In this document: one piece after another, positions 1 to 9,227 of the stretch
How positions within the stretch are numbered: the first letter of the stretch is position 1
Layout: every line of letters starts with the position of its first letter
Assembly: GCF_000003605.2 (NCBI RefSeq)
Contig: NW_003123419.1
Location: 259,345-282,483 of the forward strand
Direction of reading: 5' to 3'
DNA: 23,139 nucleotides
From: Saccoglossus kowalevskii
Lineage: Eukaryota; Hemichordata; Enteropneusta; Harrimaniidae
Position numbers and translations under genes: made by a program
Notes under the pieces: generated by a model
The model's database searches: none
What the model saw: only the letters and a program-made list of their open reading frames with translations
What the model was told of the DNA's origin: nothing

Positions 1-924
1 CTTCACATGCATAGTTCAAGCCTGCCTAACCGGTGCTTATACAAGGATTTAATTACAGCACCTAGACGGCCTGTGGTTACAGCTTCATGTTCAGAGTAAT
101 CGCAAAATTGATATTACAATAGAAAATCATGAAAGACTGGCAGTCCCATGCAATTGATAGCAAGTGAAATTCCTGGGATTGAAACATGTATTTTGAAGTC
201 ACTGATGTAGGCAATGAATGATAACTTCAAGTTGGCATAAAGACGAGGTAGTTTATTTAATCAGTGCTGAACTAGAGGCTGAAATTATAATTAAGTTCGT
301 TGTCATATAATTTGTTTATTTCAATTTCTTCTGAAGTCAAATAGAATACACTGGTGAAACACGGTAGTAACCGTGAGTGAAAGGATGTTTTGGGGGTATA
401 GTTTACTAGTTTACATTGTGTATGGAGTGGTAGGGTCGGGTGTCATATAATTTGTTTATTTCCAACTCTTAAGAAGTCACATAGAATTTCACTTAATTTA
501 TTTTCACTGAAAATTTTCAAGCATTACATGTGAATCCGATTTTCACTGTGCTGTGTCTCAATAGAGTGAGGGAAATGGCATTTTCACTGGAATTTATTTC
601 AGGGGGAAAATGTTTTCAGTAAAAATGAAGTATACCACATTATTACATATGTACTGCAGTTTATTTTGATTCGTCTATGAAATCGGTATTTCCACACCCC
701 ATATGCAAACAAAGTAGTCCTTTCATGAGTAGCGTTTTCAAAACATAGCAGGAATAAACAATATTTAGAAGTGCGATATTTTACCCTTGGGGTACATGAA
801 TATACTTGCCGAGTGAAATGAAATTTGAACAACTTCTGGCAGTCACTTATTTTGACTAAAACTAATTTGCATATCACCCATGCAATAATGTTTTCGGTAT
901 TTTCACGGTCAAAATGCAAATGAA
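1..924. other. AT-rich unassigned sequence with a direct repeat pair
   Basis: No convincing gene is visible. A block of about 50 bp beginning TCATATAATTTGTTTATTTC occurs at about 301-350 and again at about 441-490, diverged but clearly alignable through the shared GAAGTCA and ATAGAAT segments. A palindrome ACGGTAGTAACCGT lies at 361-374. Sequence around 497-640 uses the same vocabulary (TTCACTGGAATTTATTT) as the small MITE at 11229-11387, so it may be a decayed relative, but I cannot define its ends. The 599-964 minus-strand open frame shows no recognisable domain. Confidence 0.4.
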
Positions 925-1495
925 CATGGTATTGGCGATCCGCTCCCCTAGGATTGCCCCTCAAATCATGTGTGTGTGATTTCCAGTGTTTTCACGTATT
1001 TTGTTCATACTTGACAGGTAGGTCGTTTCATCACTAATTGGAAAAACAATCCTTACCCACCGCTCCAAATTTATTACCTCCAACCAGTCTTGTAATAGCA
1101 GTGTTCAAATGATCATGCCTTTCATTTTGGCTACGTTGCACACTGGTAAAATATCACCGGCGCCGACAATGTTACACTGAATCAACGTAATCCCAACGCA
1201 ACTTTGAATGCAAGGTAAATGTTGCCTCCAATCTAGAAAATACTAACGCAAAACGATTGAACGTAATACATTTAATGGCAGAATACGTCCTAGCAATAAA
1301 TTAAGGTGACTACTAAAGACTGAATGTTATTTTGCGAACTTCGTATAAGGTGCCCGGTTTTAGTTATATACCGACGTTAGCTTCATGTTCATGTCCTGCC
1401 ATGGTAACAGCCAAGAACATGTTGCTTGTTTTTTAGCAGAGCGGAACGCCAACCAGCCTTCTGGCTTGTTTTCATTGGCAACCGAACAAATTTTC
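925..1495 (+). repeat. Dispersed repeat, short copy (copy A)
   Basis: This block aligns in direct orientation with 16340-17480. Shared landmarks in order are CTAGGATTGCCC, GATTTCCAGTGTTTTCAC, CTTGACAGG, CAGTCTTGTAATAGCAGTGT, GGCTACGTTGCACACTGGTA, TCACCGGCGCC, CAGAATACGTCCTAGCAATA, TTGCGAACTTCGTATA and CCGACGTTAGCTTCA, followed by a CCATGG-centred palindrome and the word CTGGCTTGTTTT. It lacks about 500 bp of internal tandem modules present in copy B. No transposase or RT reading frame was seen, so it is likely a non-autonomous mobile element or old duplication. The small open frame at 1385-1597 lies in this repeat and is not taken as a gene. Confidence 0.8.
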
Positions 1496-3489
1496 GTCTG
1501 CTATTTTTATCCAGTTCAAATCGTTCAGCAACATTTTTGGCATATTAGATGTACACCACATGGAATACTACGATTGAGAGAACTTGATGTATGTTGACTG
1601 AGCTTTATCATAGACCATCAACATCAAAATACCAGGAGGTTTCTGCTGGCGACGTTGCGGCGTTACCCAGTTCCAAATAAAGATTCGTCCAATCCACGGC
1701 TAAAAAACAACATCACAAGCGAAGTTGTAGCTAGCGTGCAGCTCATCAACAACCGCTGTCGACAAAAGTCATTCCGTCAGTGGAGTACCGCAGTTGTGAC
1801 GGCATGTTTGCCAATGCACAATTCTGATCTTTTAACTTAATTTAAACTACGTATGACTGATTCGAAACACTCCATCGAGATCGGACGGTGCCCTATCGTA
1901 CCAATCCTTCTCCATTGTATTCAAACGAACCACATGGTGTGCTGTTACATTCTCCTTCAAACCCGGGATTCAACCATTAGGGGCGTTTTAATAAAAAAAA
2001 AACATCGCAAATCATGCAAATTTAGCATTTTTAAACCAGTATACTAAAAAAGAAATGCTCAGCGATGCAAAAAAGGATAGATATTACTTTTCAGTATACA
2101 CATCTCTGTTTATACAACCCTTCACATACTCTACTCCCAATTATTCCTGCGTAAAATGGAACAGCCTCTTTCCATGTTGACATTCTGAGTAAAATCATGT
2201 GATAGGCTGTTACAATTGGCTGTTACATACTATTTTGCCGGTCTGGAAAATGTGTTTAATTAGCTCTCATTCAAGCGACAATGCACAATTCCCAGTGGGA
2301 GTGAACCTAGCTCGAATCTGCCATTAAAAAATAGGGGTGTTTTCAGCAAAAAACGAATAACCCTTGAGTGCACACAATACACTGAATTTCGGAACAAATC
2401 TTGCATTAGTTACAGCAGCAGAATATCACAGAAATATCAGACGAAACATGAAAACACTATGTATTGTATTTTAGCCTGAACCCTCTCTATTGCAATTCCA
2501 GGGATTACCCCCATATGTGCAACCATTTTCCACCTTCGTATCACCCAACCCTGAAAACAAATTCTTAATACCACGCTGAAGCGTTTGGTAAATATAATGA
2601 ATATTTGTTGTTGTCCTGTGAACAGTTTTTTTGATTGACTGTAATTTTCCAACATTTCATGACGCCTATTGTAGAACCAAATTAGGGCCTTTCACTCCTC
2701 CTTGACGCCTATTTAAACGATTATACGGCATCTTGTCGCCAGCCACGAATGTCACACTAGACGAACTTGATCGATACTGCCGACCATTCCATGCATTTTT
2801 TTATCGACGCACGACGGCACGCAAATCGAGAAAAGTATTGTCCTTGCAATAATTTCGCGCAATACGTCATCACCATACAGCGACTGATTTTAATTTTTAT
2901 TCAACATTAAAACAAACTACAGTGAGTTGTTCTATGGTTGTATAAAAATAAAATAAACTACATTAAAATACAGTAAAGTTATATAACCAACTAAACAGAA
3001 TGCTAAATAAAGCTAAATAATATTACAAAAACATATAGAATCACAATAAACGATACAGTACAATACAATACTCTAACTACTATTGCTAAGGAGTGGAAAG
3101 TCACATTCACATTAGAGTCATAACTATGGAAAGAATACTTTTATATTTGGTGGAGCTGCTCATATATCATTTCCATACACTTTTGTATGTATTGTACAGT
3201 TTCCCAGCCAGTCCGACTAGAGTAGTGATTGGTTTGCTATTTCATTACATCTTGCAGCCTTTCAAACAGTATAGACATGCATCAATTGTTGTCCATGTAT
3301 ATTTCTAATTGCTCAGTGTAAACTGCAATTTTTTTCTGGCTGGTATAAATATATTAAGTAATATGGTTTTGTACTGAAAAAACTGTACACAAATATCTTT
3401 TTTAATTAAATTTAACAGCTAATGGGAGCACATATGCTATACAACCTCTGCTTACTTTTGACTAAATGTTTGTTTTTGTTGTTTTTCAG
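1496..3489. other. Unassigned intergenic sequence
   Basis: I see no supported gene. About 2660-2880 is less AT-rich and has more CpG than its surroundings, with a short direct repeat (TTGACGCCTATT-like at about 2660 and 2702). It could be a promoter-type segment, but nothing downstream on either strand supports a gene start. About 2880-3090 is very AT-rich, with many AATAAA and ACAGTA words. The open frames at 1655-1840, 1853-2047, 2437-2655 and 3093-3308 are short and have no recognisable features. Confidence 0.4.
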
Positions 3490-3595
3490 GTGCAGAGCCA
3501 GAATTTTTTTCTCAGAAAGCAAAGCCACTGAAACTGCATATATTACAAAAGCATACTATTCGCTGCATGTCTGACAATTGTATAAAGTTTTGCAG
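3490..3595 (+). other. Candidate internal coding exon (106 bp), unrecognised
   Basis: A strong acceptor (T-rich tract ending TTGTTTTTCAG, AG at 3488-3489) precedes a segment that stays open in one frame for 34 codons and ends at a reasonable donor (TTTTGCAG|GTAATC at 3595/3596). The frame begins AEPEFFSQ and ends RCMSDNCIKFC, with a Cys cluster of C-x4-C-x3-C spacing that could be part of a zinc-binding motif. A second possible exon at about 3730-3776 joins in phase (AG|G giving Arg), but its acceptor tract is poor. No family is recognised. In 23 kb of AT-rich DNA such acceptor-donor pairs also arise by chance. Confidence 0.25.
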
Positions 3596-4264
3596 GTAAT
3601 CTTTTTCTTTTCTTTGAGAAGTGCTGTCAACCAAAGCATAAATATGTGTTTCTCTGTACATAAAAGTTCAATTTCACACGATTTGTTAATATTAATGTAT
3701 GATAATAAAACAATTCGATGATTACAGGTTTCGAAATACGCTTCTTCATATCGCAAGAGGAATTCGCAGAGGTTTACCTAGACAATTTTATTATTTTGCA
3801 ATATTATTGTTGTAGTAATCAGATTGAAGAGAGGCATTGAAATTGAATATTAGATTTATGATCAATTAAAATTAAAATCATCATCTTTTTTTTCTCATCT
3901 TTTCATGAATATGTAAAAGTTCTGAAATGCCCACATGTCATGGCATCCCGAAACGACAGATAACAGTGTATCACTGCCTGATTGGTCATTTTGTGCGACC
4001 TTGCAGGTGTTTTTTTCTCTTCAAAACCTCAGTGCGCTTCCCGACTTTGCTGCACCATATTGACCAAATAGTGCAGCTTCCTTGGTATAAGGTTTACACT
4101 AGTTATAGAACTTATTCTAAATGATTACCGGGACCCTTTTGAGTACGAGATGACCACAAAACCTGTTCTAATGTCATGTAAAGTGTGGCATTTACAAGAT
4201 AGTTTTGGATACAGTGTGGAGTTTCCACGATTCCTTTGAAGTTTGGCATTTGCTAGATGCTTTG
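3596..4264. other. Unassigned AT-rich sequence
   Basis: No gene or repeat with definable ends. The open frames at 3556-3756 (minus) and 3927-4124 (plus) look random. The segment contains one of several CTGATTGG words seen across the window (here about 3978). Confidence 0.4.
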
Positions 4265-4268
4265 TATA

Positions 4269-4570
4269 AATTTAGGCAAAGGGTTTTTCAACCCGCCTGC
4301 CTATTGGTCAGTCAAAATGACTATTTTGAACTGTAGACATTAATCTGCGATTCAGCCAATGACGGAGAGAGAAATCTAGGTCAGGGGAAGCACCATGACC
4401 TCAAGATTTTCCTTCACGTCACGAAGCAGGTGGCCGATGCAATGAGGCGGCGCAATACGGTGGATAGAAATATGAGAATAGGCGGTTTGAATACCCTCTG
4501 CCTAAATTCACTACGTTCATTTACCCACCATAGACTCCGGTCAGTCAAAATTTCTATTTTGAACTTTAGG
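4269..4570. repeat. Compound inverted terminal region, left end of DIRS-like element
   Basis: 4307-4452 is an inverted copy of 7247-7390 (shared GGTCAGTCAAAATGAC, TTAATCTG-GATTCAGCCAATG, AGGGGAAGC, CTCAAGATTT, GCAATGAGGCG). It is itself bracketed by a second inverted pair, 4269-4305 (AATTTAGGCAAAGGG...) and 4477-4508 (...CCCTCTGCCTAAATT). Immediately after, 4509-4565 repeats another part of the same end (TTCACTACG, ACCCACCATAGACTCCGGTC, CAGTCAAAAT), matching the reverse complement of about 7362-7420. The left terminus therefore holds two partial copies of the terminal sequence. The plus-strand open frames at 4430-4793 fall in or beside this region and are not convincing genes. Confidence 0.7.
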
Positions 4571-5299
4571 CAGAGTCAGACGCTGATAGGTGGTGGTTTC
4601 CGGGCGAACCAAAAACCAGTCCCAGTCCGGGATAATGCCCTCTACTTACGACTACCACCTAGTTGAGACCAGTGAAGAAATATCTCCTACCTTGCCAGTG
4701 CCATCACCGGAACAAAAGCAAGATGCTGAAACGATCACAGGGTTCGGTATGCACAAGAACGCTAGACCTAAACCCAAATTCTTGAATAACTAGCTTTCAA
4801 AAGAAAGACCGAAACAGTTCTGCATGAGGGCATATGTAAAAAATGAGACCTGGAAAGTTCCCAGGAGCGCTGACGGGAGAATCTCTCTGCAACAAATGTG
4901 CTGCCCATACTGCTCTATCGCCTATACACAGGGATCCCTGAGGTTGTTCAAACTGGGTCAGTAACCAAAGCCTAACACACTACAATGCCCCCTAAAAAAA
5001 CTGCTCAATGGATTGGGTATCTCTTAGGTAGTAGTGGTAAAGACATTTTGCATTCTTGAGAAGCCTACCCTCAGCACATGCTCGAGGGGTCATGTGATGC
5101 AAGAGCCAATGAGTTAGCAATCGCACGGACCTCATGTGCTTGTACTTGGTGTCACTGTAGACCCTGTGTCGAGGAAGCCAAACCATTAAACACCTCCAAC
5201 ACGGTTGCAGTAATCCACCTGGCAATGGAAGTCAGGGAGGCTGATCTGTTCTGTTTACCCTGGCTATAACACATTGTATTCCAGGTACCAAAGAAGAAT

Positions 5300-5609
5300 T
5301 AGCTCTGCTAGGACTGACAATGATGGGAATCTGGTCCCCCCTCCTTGTTGCTATAGGAGACCACCGCTGTGTTGTCCGTGCACACTAGGGGTAGAAAGTG
5401 TATCATTGCTAAATGCACTGCTTTCAGTTTGAGCTAGTTGATATGGCAGTCCTGAATCCAATGCAGGGGCAATATTTCTTGGGCTTGTTAGTCCAATAGG
5501 TGCGCTCCGAACCTGTGAGGGTGGCATCCGTTACCAGAGTCATAGCCGTGGCGAGTGGGTTCAGGGGGAACTCCTGCCTGAGGTTGGCAATTGCCGACCA
5601 CCAGGGCAA
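5300..5609 (-). pseudogene. RNase H domain remnant of DIRS-like element
   Basis: Minus-strand translation shows the LxxDATLTG block (VTDATLTG at about 5530), then in another frame an HIN-stop-LKLKAVHLA block (about 5430), then TDNTAVVSYSNKEGG (about 5350). These match the order of the acidic-residue motifs in retroelement RNase H domains of the DIRS/Ngaro type (D, E within an INLLEL-like segment, D in TDN). At least one frameshift and several in-frame stops (inside HIN-stop and shortly after SNKEGG) disrupt it. The WGAH-like residues normally after the first motif are changed. Confidence 0.65.
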
Positions 5610-5821
5610 GGCATCCCTTACTTGGTCTGAGAGTTACTTGCCTCTCCAGTTCCCATAGATGAGCCAGTGCGTTGTATGAAGCAGCTGCGTAACGTGGCCT
5701 GGAGAACTACCCTGTGAACCGAGATCATCATTCAGATGAGTTGCATTAGTTCTCAGAGGAACACAGAGAGAACGCTGACTAGGCGCTCGGCTAGGTCGCT
5801 TAGTGATAAACAACGGGCCTG

Positions 5822-6358
5822 CTATGGTCGTACCAAGCCCACCTTCGTGTCAAACTCCATGCCCAGGAACACCAACTGTTGCTGACTCGCTGGGTGTATC
5901 TGTCTAGCGAGGCTAACCAGTGGAAACAAAGCACAGAGAGTAAAACGGTGCTCGGTGTTTCCAGGAAGCACATACTGATTTAGTCTGCTCAAGTCCAGAA
6001 CTGGGCAAAGCCACCTGTAGTCTTTGAAACCACCACCCGAGGAAGAGGGGGGACCACCACCTGGTCCTTTTTCCTGGGGGCGCCGCCACTCTTCCCTTCC
6101 CAGAAGAGCCGGGACGCTTGCTTCCCGGCTACTTCTGGCCAGTTGGTGCCATCTTTGGTCGTTACGTTTTCTCAGTTTGGGGTCCCTTTTGCTTGCCCTT
6201 GGCAGAAGCCCAACTGGCTTGCGGGTCTCACCTGTACCAACTGGTCGGTGCAATCCTGAAGCACCGAGACTGCTCCTTCCATCCTCAAAATAAAAACAGT
6301 GGGGGAGGTCCAGTAACTGAGGCGGTGAAGCGTCCAGTGAAAACAGCCAAAACCGCAT
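5822..6358 (-). pseudogene. Reverse transcriptase remnant of DIRS-like element, core deleted
   Basis: A 178-codon minus-strand frame. Its C-terminal half contains the RT fingers motif PVLDLSRLNQYV (about 5965-6003) and the thumb-side block FLGMEFDTKVGLVRP (about 5822-5870). In intact relatives these flank well over 100 residues holding the catalytic palm motifs. Here they are separated by only about 35 residues with no YxDD-type motif, so the palm is deleted. The N-terminal part is rich in Gly, Pro and Arg and lies in the gag/RT junction zone. It overlaps other minus-strand frames (6172-6528, 6285-6683) that represent the same decayed region after frameshifts. Confidence 0.7.
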
Positions 6359-7352
6359 CCCGCTGTACAGAGGCAGCCCCTGCCAATAGAGCCAGATGAC
6401 ACTGCAGGATATCCTGCATAGCCGTGTGGTTTGCCACCAATGGCTGTGTCTGCTGGTCTAGGAGGCTGGAGACGCAAAACAATGCGTTCCAGTGGGTTGG
6501 CCACAAATAAAACTTGATGGTCTTCCATCTGCTCTCAGGGCGTTGATTGTTTCCCTCTGAACTGCCGAAATATTCTATGAATCCCCATTTGCCCATCGTG
6601 GTACCGGGGTCGGGGGAGGAACAGAAGGATCCAGTCGGGTGTGAGATTTGGCTCCAGACTCTGCTGGCTCCGGTCTCAAACACTGCATCGATTGGGTAGC
6701 ACTTGGTCCAGCGGAAAGGGTTAAGCTTGAAATTGCTCCAGCCTAGGACTTAGGCCTCTATTCCGCAGCAGACCAAGGTCTGTCCATCAACACCGTCTGA
6801 GTGTTCCCCACTGCGTCCAGCTGTCGGGCTAGGAGAGTTATGCATTCGGTGTTGGTTTGTATCCCTCAGTCAGGATCCCGGAAGTGACAGCACCACTGGA
6901 AGTGACAGCACTACCGAGAGTGACTGCTTCAGGATAAAGGGTGAGGGTCGAACATCAGGTCACTAGAATCGATGTTCCCAACATCACCCCACGGTGTGGC
7001 TCACGGAGTTGTTACAAGGAACAAACTCTGAGGTTGCACCCGCCGAATCAGATATCCCTCTGATGGCTGGGCAGGTTCCCTCTGGGGGCCTCGAAGAAGG
7101 AGTGACCCGTAGTGGAGGCAGGACGGAGGAAAAAATTAATCTCTTGTCAAGGGTCCGACAGACTTTCCCTGGCTGGCAGAGTGCAGGGGGAGGGTACAAA
7201 ACCCCCATGTCCTGCCCTGCTTGGTCCCCTCGGAAATCAGAAGCCTGGCGTCGCCTCATTGCCTTGGTCACTTGGTTCGTAACATGAAGAGAAATCTTGA
7301 GATCATGTGGCTTCCCCTGACTGATTTTTCTCTCCACCATTGGCTGAATCAC
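6285..7352 (-). pseudogene. Gag-like region of DIRS-like element (broken)
   Basis: Two minus-strand frames, about 7352-6984 and 6683-6285, lie upstream of the RT in the element's own direction. The first starts inside the inverted terminal sequence (KISLHVTNQVTKAMRRR) and continues into a Pro/Gly-rich stretch. The second includes a helical Leu/Ala-rich segment (DILQCHLALLAGAASVQRD) followed by FTASVTGPPPLF. The position before RT suggests a gag-type product, but no diagnostic domain is visible and the assignment is by order only. Confidence 0.4.
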
Positions 7353-7390
7353 AGATTAATGCATTCCAAAATAGTCATTTTGACTGACCG
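7247..7390. repeat. Right inverted terminal sequence of DIRS-like element
   Basis: The reverse complement aligns along its length with 4307-4452 with scattered substitutions and small indels. The inner part overlaps the start of the gag-like frame. Similarity to the second left copy extends outward to about 7422 (CGTAGTGAAT), which sets my estimate of the right boundary. Confidence 0.7.
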
Positions 7391-7430
7391 GAGTCTATGG
7401 TGGGTAATTAAACGTAGTGAATTGTAGCAG

Positions 7431-8469
7431 TTCACTATAAATCTGCATAAAAACAAACATGGCTAAGCAGAAATAAACAAATGGGTCATGACTAAATATA
7501 TCATGAGACAACAGATACATACACACCAACAGAAACTAGTCGTGAACCATTGAAGTAAAATCTGATTTTAATATAAGAATATGACTAAAATTGCATACAG
7601 GTTTCTGAAGGGGTTCACACAAACGTAAATAATCACCAAAGTAATCTTTCACAAAACTCCCCTAATGGCAGATACTCTCAAGATTTGTAAATAACACTCA
7701 GTTTAAAAATAGAAAGAAAAAAATTCCATTAGTATCATAGCCAGCAAGTATAATCAATTGCAGGTTCCCATGCTACAAGTATAAAATCAAATCTTTGACA
7801 CAATCGCCATATTGTTTGTCCAAGTTCATAAACTCATCGGTAACGCAAGGTTTTCATAAGATTATTATAATTTGTACTTGCCAGTGACAATACACAATTT
7901 GAACCAACAAATTACATTACAAATCAGACAGAATACTGCTTACACCTGAAACTACAATTGACTATGTAAAATATCAATAATCCTTTGAACTAGAAAGATA
8001 TATAGAACATGTATAGACAGTACATAATGTCAATTACCTACTTTATGATGAGAATTAGTAAACAAAATAAAATTAATTATGTAAATATTCATTACCATGG
8101 ATTAAATGACCTACAATTGTGTAGACAATTTATATAGGGTATGTATAAAATCTAGATTCACTGAAGTTGTGGTCCCTTTGTGGGAATAATAGAAGTATAA
8201 GATGTTTTAAGAAATGCAATGTAATAGATGAAAATTTGTTGGTTATGTACGAGTATGACATAATAAGTTATATTGGTCCATCGTGATGTATAAAATCCAC
8301 ATAAAATACATATTTTACATGATTCAACCACATGCTGCAAGAAAACAATGTGCTTTAAAATTGAGCAAACATGTATGGTACCACATATATGAACAATTCA
8401 TTATCATAATGATTTTAGTGACTGATTCGAAATAAATGTTAGGGTAGTATTCAGCATGTTAAAAATACT
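7431..8469. other. AT-rich unassigned sequence
   Basis: About 1 kb with very low GC and no open frame that looks coding. The frame at 8158-8340 (minus) is Ile/Tyr/Thr-rich, as expected from random AT-rich DNA. No repeat with definable ends was found. Confidence 0.45.
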
Positions 8470-8510
8470 GTGTTACTTCAAATGGCGCCATTGTTCAGTC
8501 AAAGTAACAC
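8470..8510. repeat. Compact palindrome: 9-bp stem with an inner palindromic loop
   Basis: GTGTTACTT (8470-8478) pairs with AAGTAACAC (8502-8510). The intervening sequence contains the perfect 12-bp palindrome AATGGCGCCATT at 8481-8492. The related string AATGGC...CAGTCAAGGTCAAC recurs at about 9054-9080 without the full palindrome, so the hairpin belongs to a local repeat family. Confidence 0.6.
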
Positions 8511-8689
8511 CTCCTAGCAATAAGGTCATTCTCATATTGCAAACAATTGTATAATACACAAAAAAAAAAACAGTTGGGCATTTTGAATCCAATCACAGAA
8601 AACGTGTATTATGCCTGGGGAACAAAAAAATTAATTAAAATGCAAAACAAATCAACGTGCCTAGATATACCATTATTTTTGTACTTACT

Positions 8690-9130
8690 ACCATCAACAA
8701 AATTGAGCAAAGCATGTCCAAGAAATAGTTGAGAATACATAAAAATAAACCCAACATTTGCAAAGTTGATGCCAAAATTGAATGAAATAAGACTATGTTG
8801 GATGTTTTTATTGGGGGGGGGCAAAATAGTGACATGTTTATACATGTACCTACTTTCAATAAAATCATTTAAAGTATGACAGAGAAATAACCTAAACGCT
8901 AATAATGCCAGTCTGCAAATTTATATTAAATCACAAAACAAAACTGAGATTCATTTGCAGCCCACCATGAGTGAAGTCAATACCAAATTTGAATATAATG
9001 AGGCATGCTTGAGAAATGTTGATGACATGTTCAGATGTTGATTTTGGGTCAAAAATGGCTTCTACTCAGTCAAGGTCAACCGTACGACTTTTCTTTGTAC
9101 AAAACCGGATCAGACATGCCTGAGAAATGA
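8690..9130 (+). repeat. Degenerate local repeat family
   Basis: A loosely conserved block of the form CAAAATTGA...GCATG...GAGAAAT occurs at about 8697 (ACAAAATTGAGCAAAGCATG), 8773 (CCAAAATTGAATGAAATAAG), 8984 (ACCAAATTTGAATATAATGA) and 9099 (ACAAAACCGGATCAGACATG). Spacing is irregular (about 75-210 bp) and identity is modest. A run of nine G lies at about 8813-8821. Overlapping minus-strand frames at 8609-8868 read through this repeat and are not taken as genes. Confidence 0.4.
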
Positions 9131-9201
9131 CGATAGATGTATGCACTGACGGCCACACTGAACCCAAAACGCTAATCCCCCACTTTTGGATTTTGTCTGA
9201 C

Positions 9202-9227
9202 AGGGACTAATAAATTTTTTAGTCCCT
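9202..9227. repeat. Hairpin with a 9-bp perfect stem
   Basis: AGGGACTAA (9202-9210) pairs with TTAGTCCCT (9219-9227) around an 8-base AT loop. The flanking CTGA and TCAG extend the symmetry with a one-base bulge. It sits at the 3' edge of the degenerate repeat zone and could mark an element end. There is no gene next to it for which it would be a terminator. Confidence 0.5.

Larger units (their letters stand above)
4265..7430 (-). mobile_element. Degenerate DIRS-like retroelement (gag-like, RT and RNase H remnants)
   Basis: The block is distinctly more GC-rich than its flanks. On the minus strand the order is gag-like frames (about 7352-6285), a reverse transcriptase remnant (about 6030-5822) and an RNase H remnant (about 5610-5300). 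The outer parts carry inverted terminal sequences: 4307-4452 aligns with the reverse complement of 7247-7390. Inverted ends combined with an RT of the PVLDLSRLNQYV / FLGMEFDT type fit the DIRS/Ngaro order of tyrosine-recombinase retrotransposons. No tyrosine recombinase was recognised, the frames are broken by stops and frameshifts, and the catalytic RT core is deleted, so the copy is dead. The exact ends are approximate. Confidence 0.75.

Noticed and set aside
4430-4793. Plus-strand frames of 78 and 67 codons
   Set aside because: They start in the inverted terminal sequence of the DIRS-like element and show no domain.
6024-6399. Plus-strand frames of 89 and 93 codons
   Set aside because: They are antisense to the gag/RT remnant of the DIRS-like element, whose motifs read on the minus strand.
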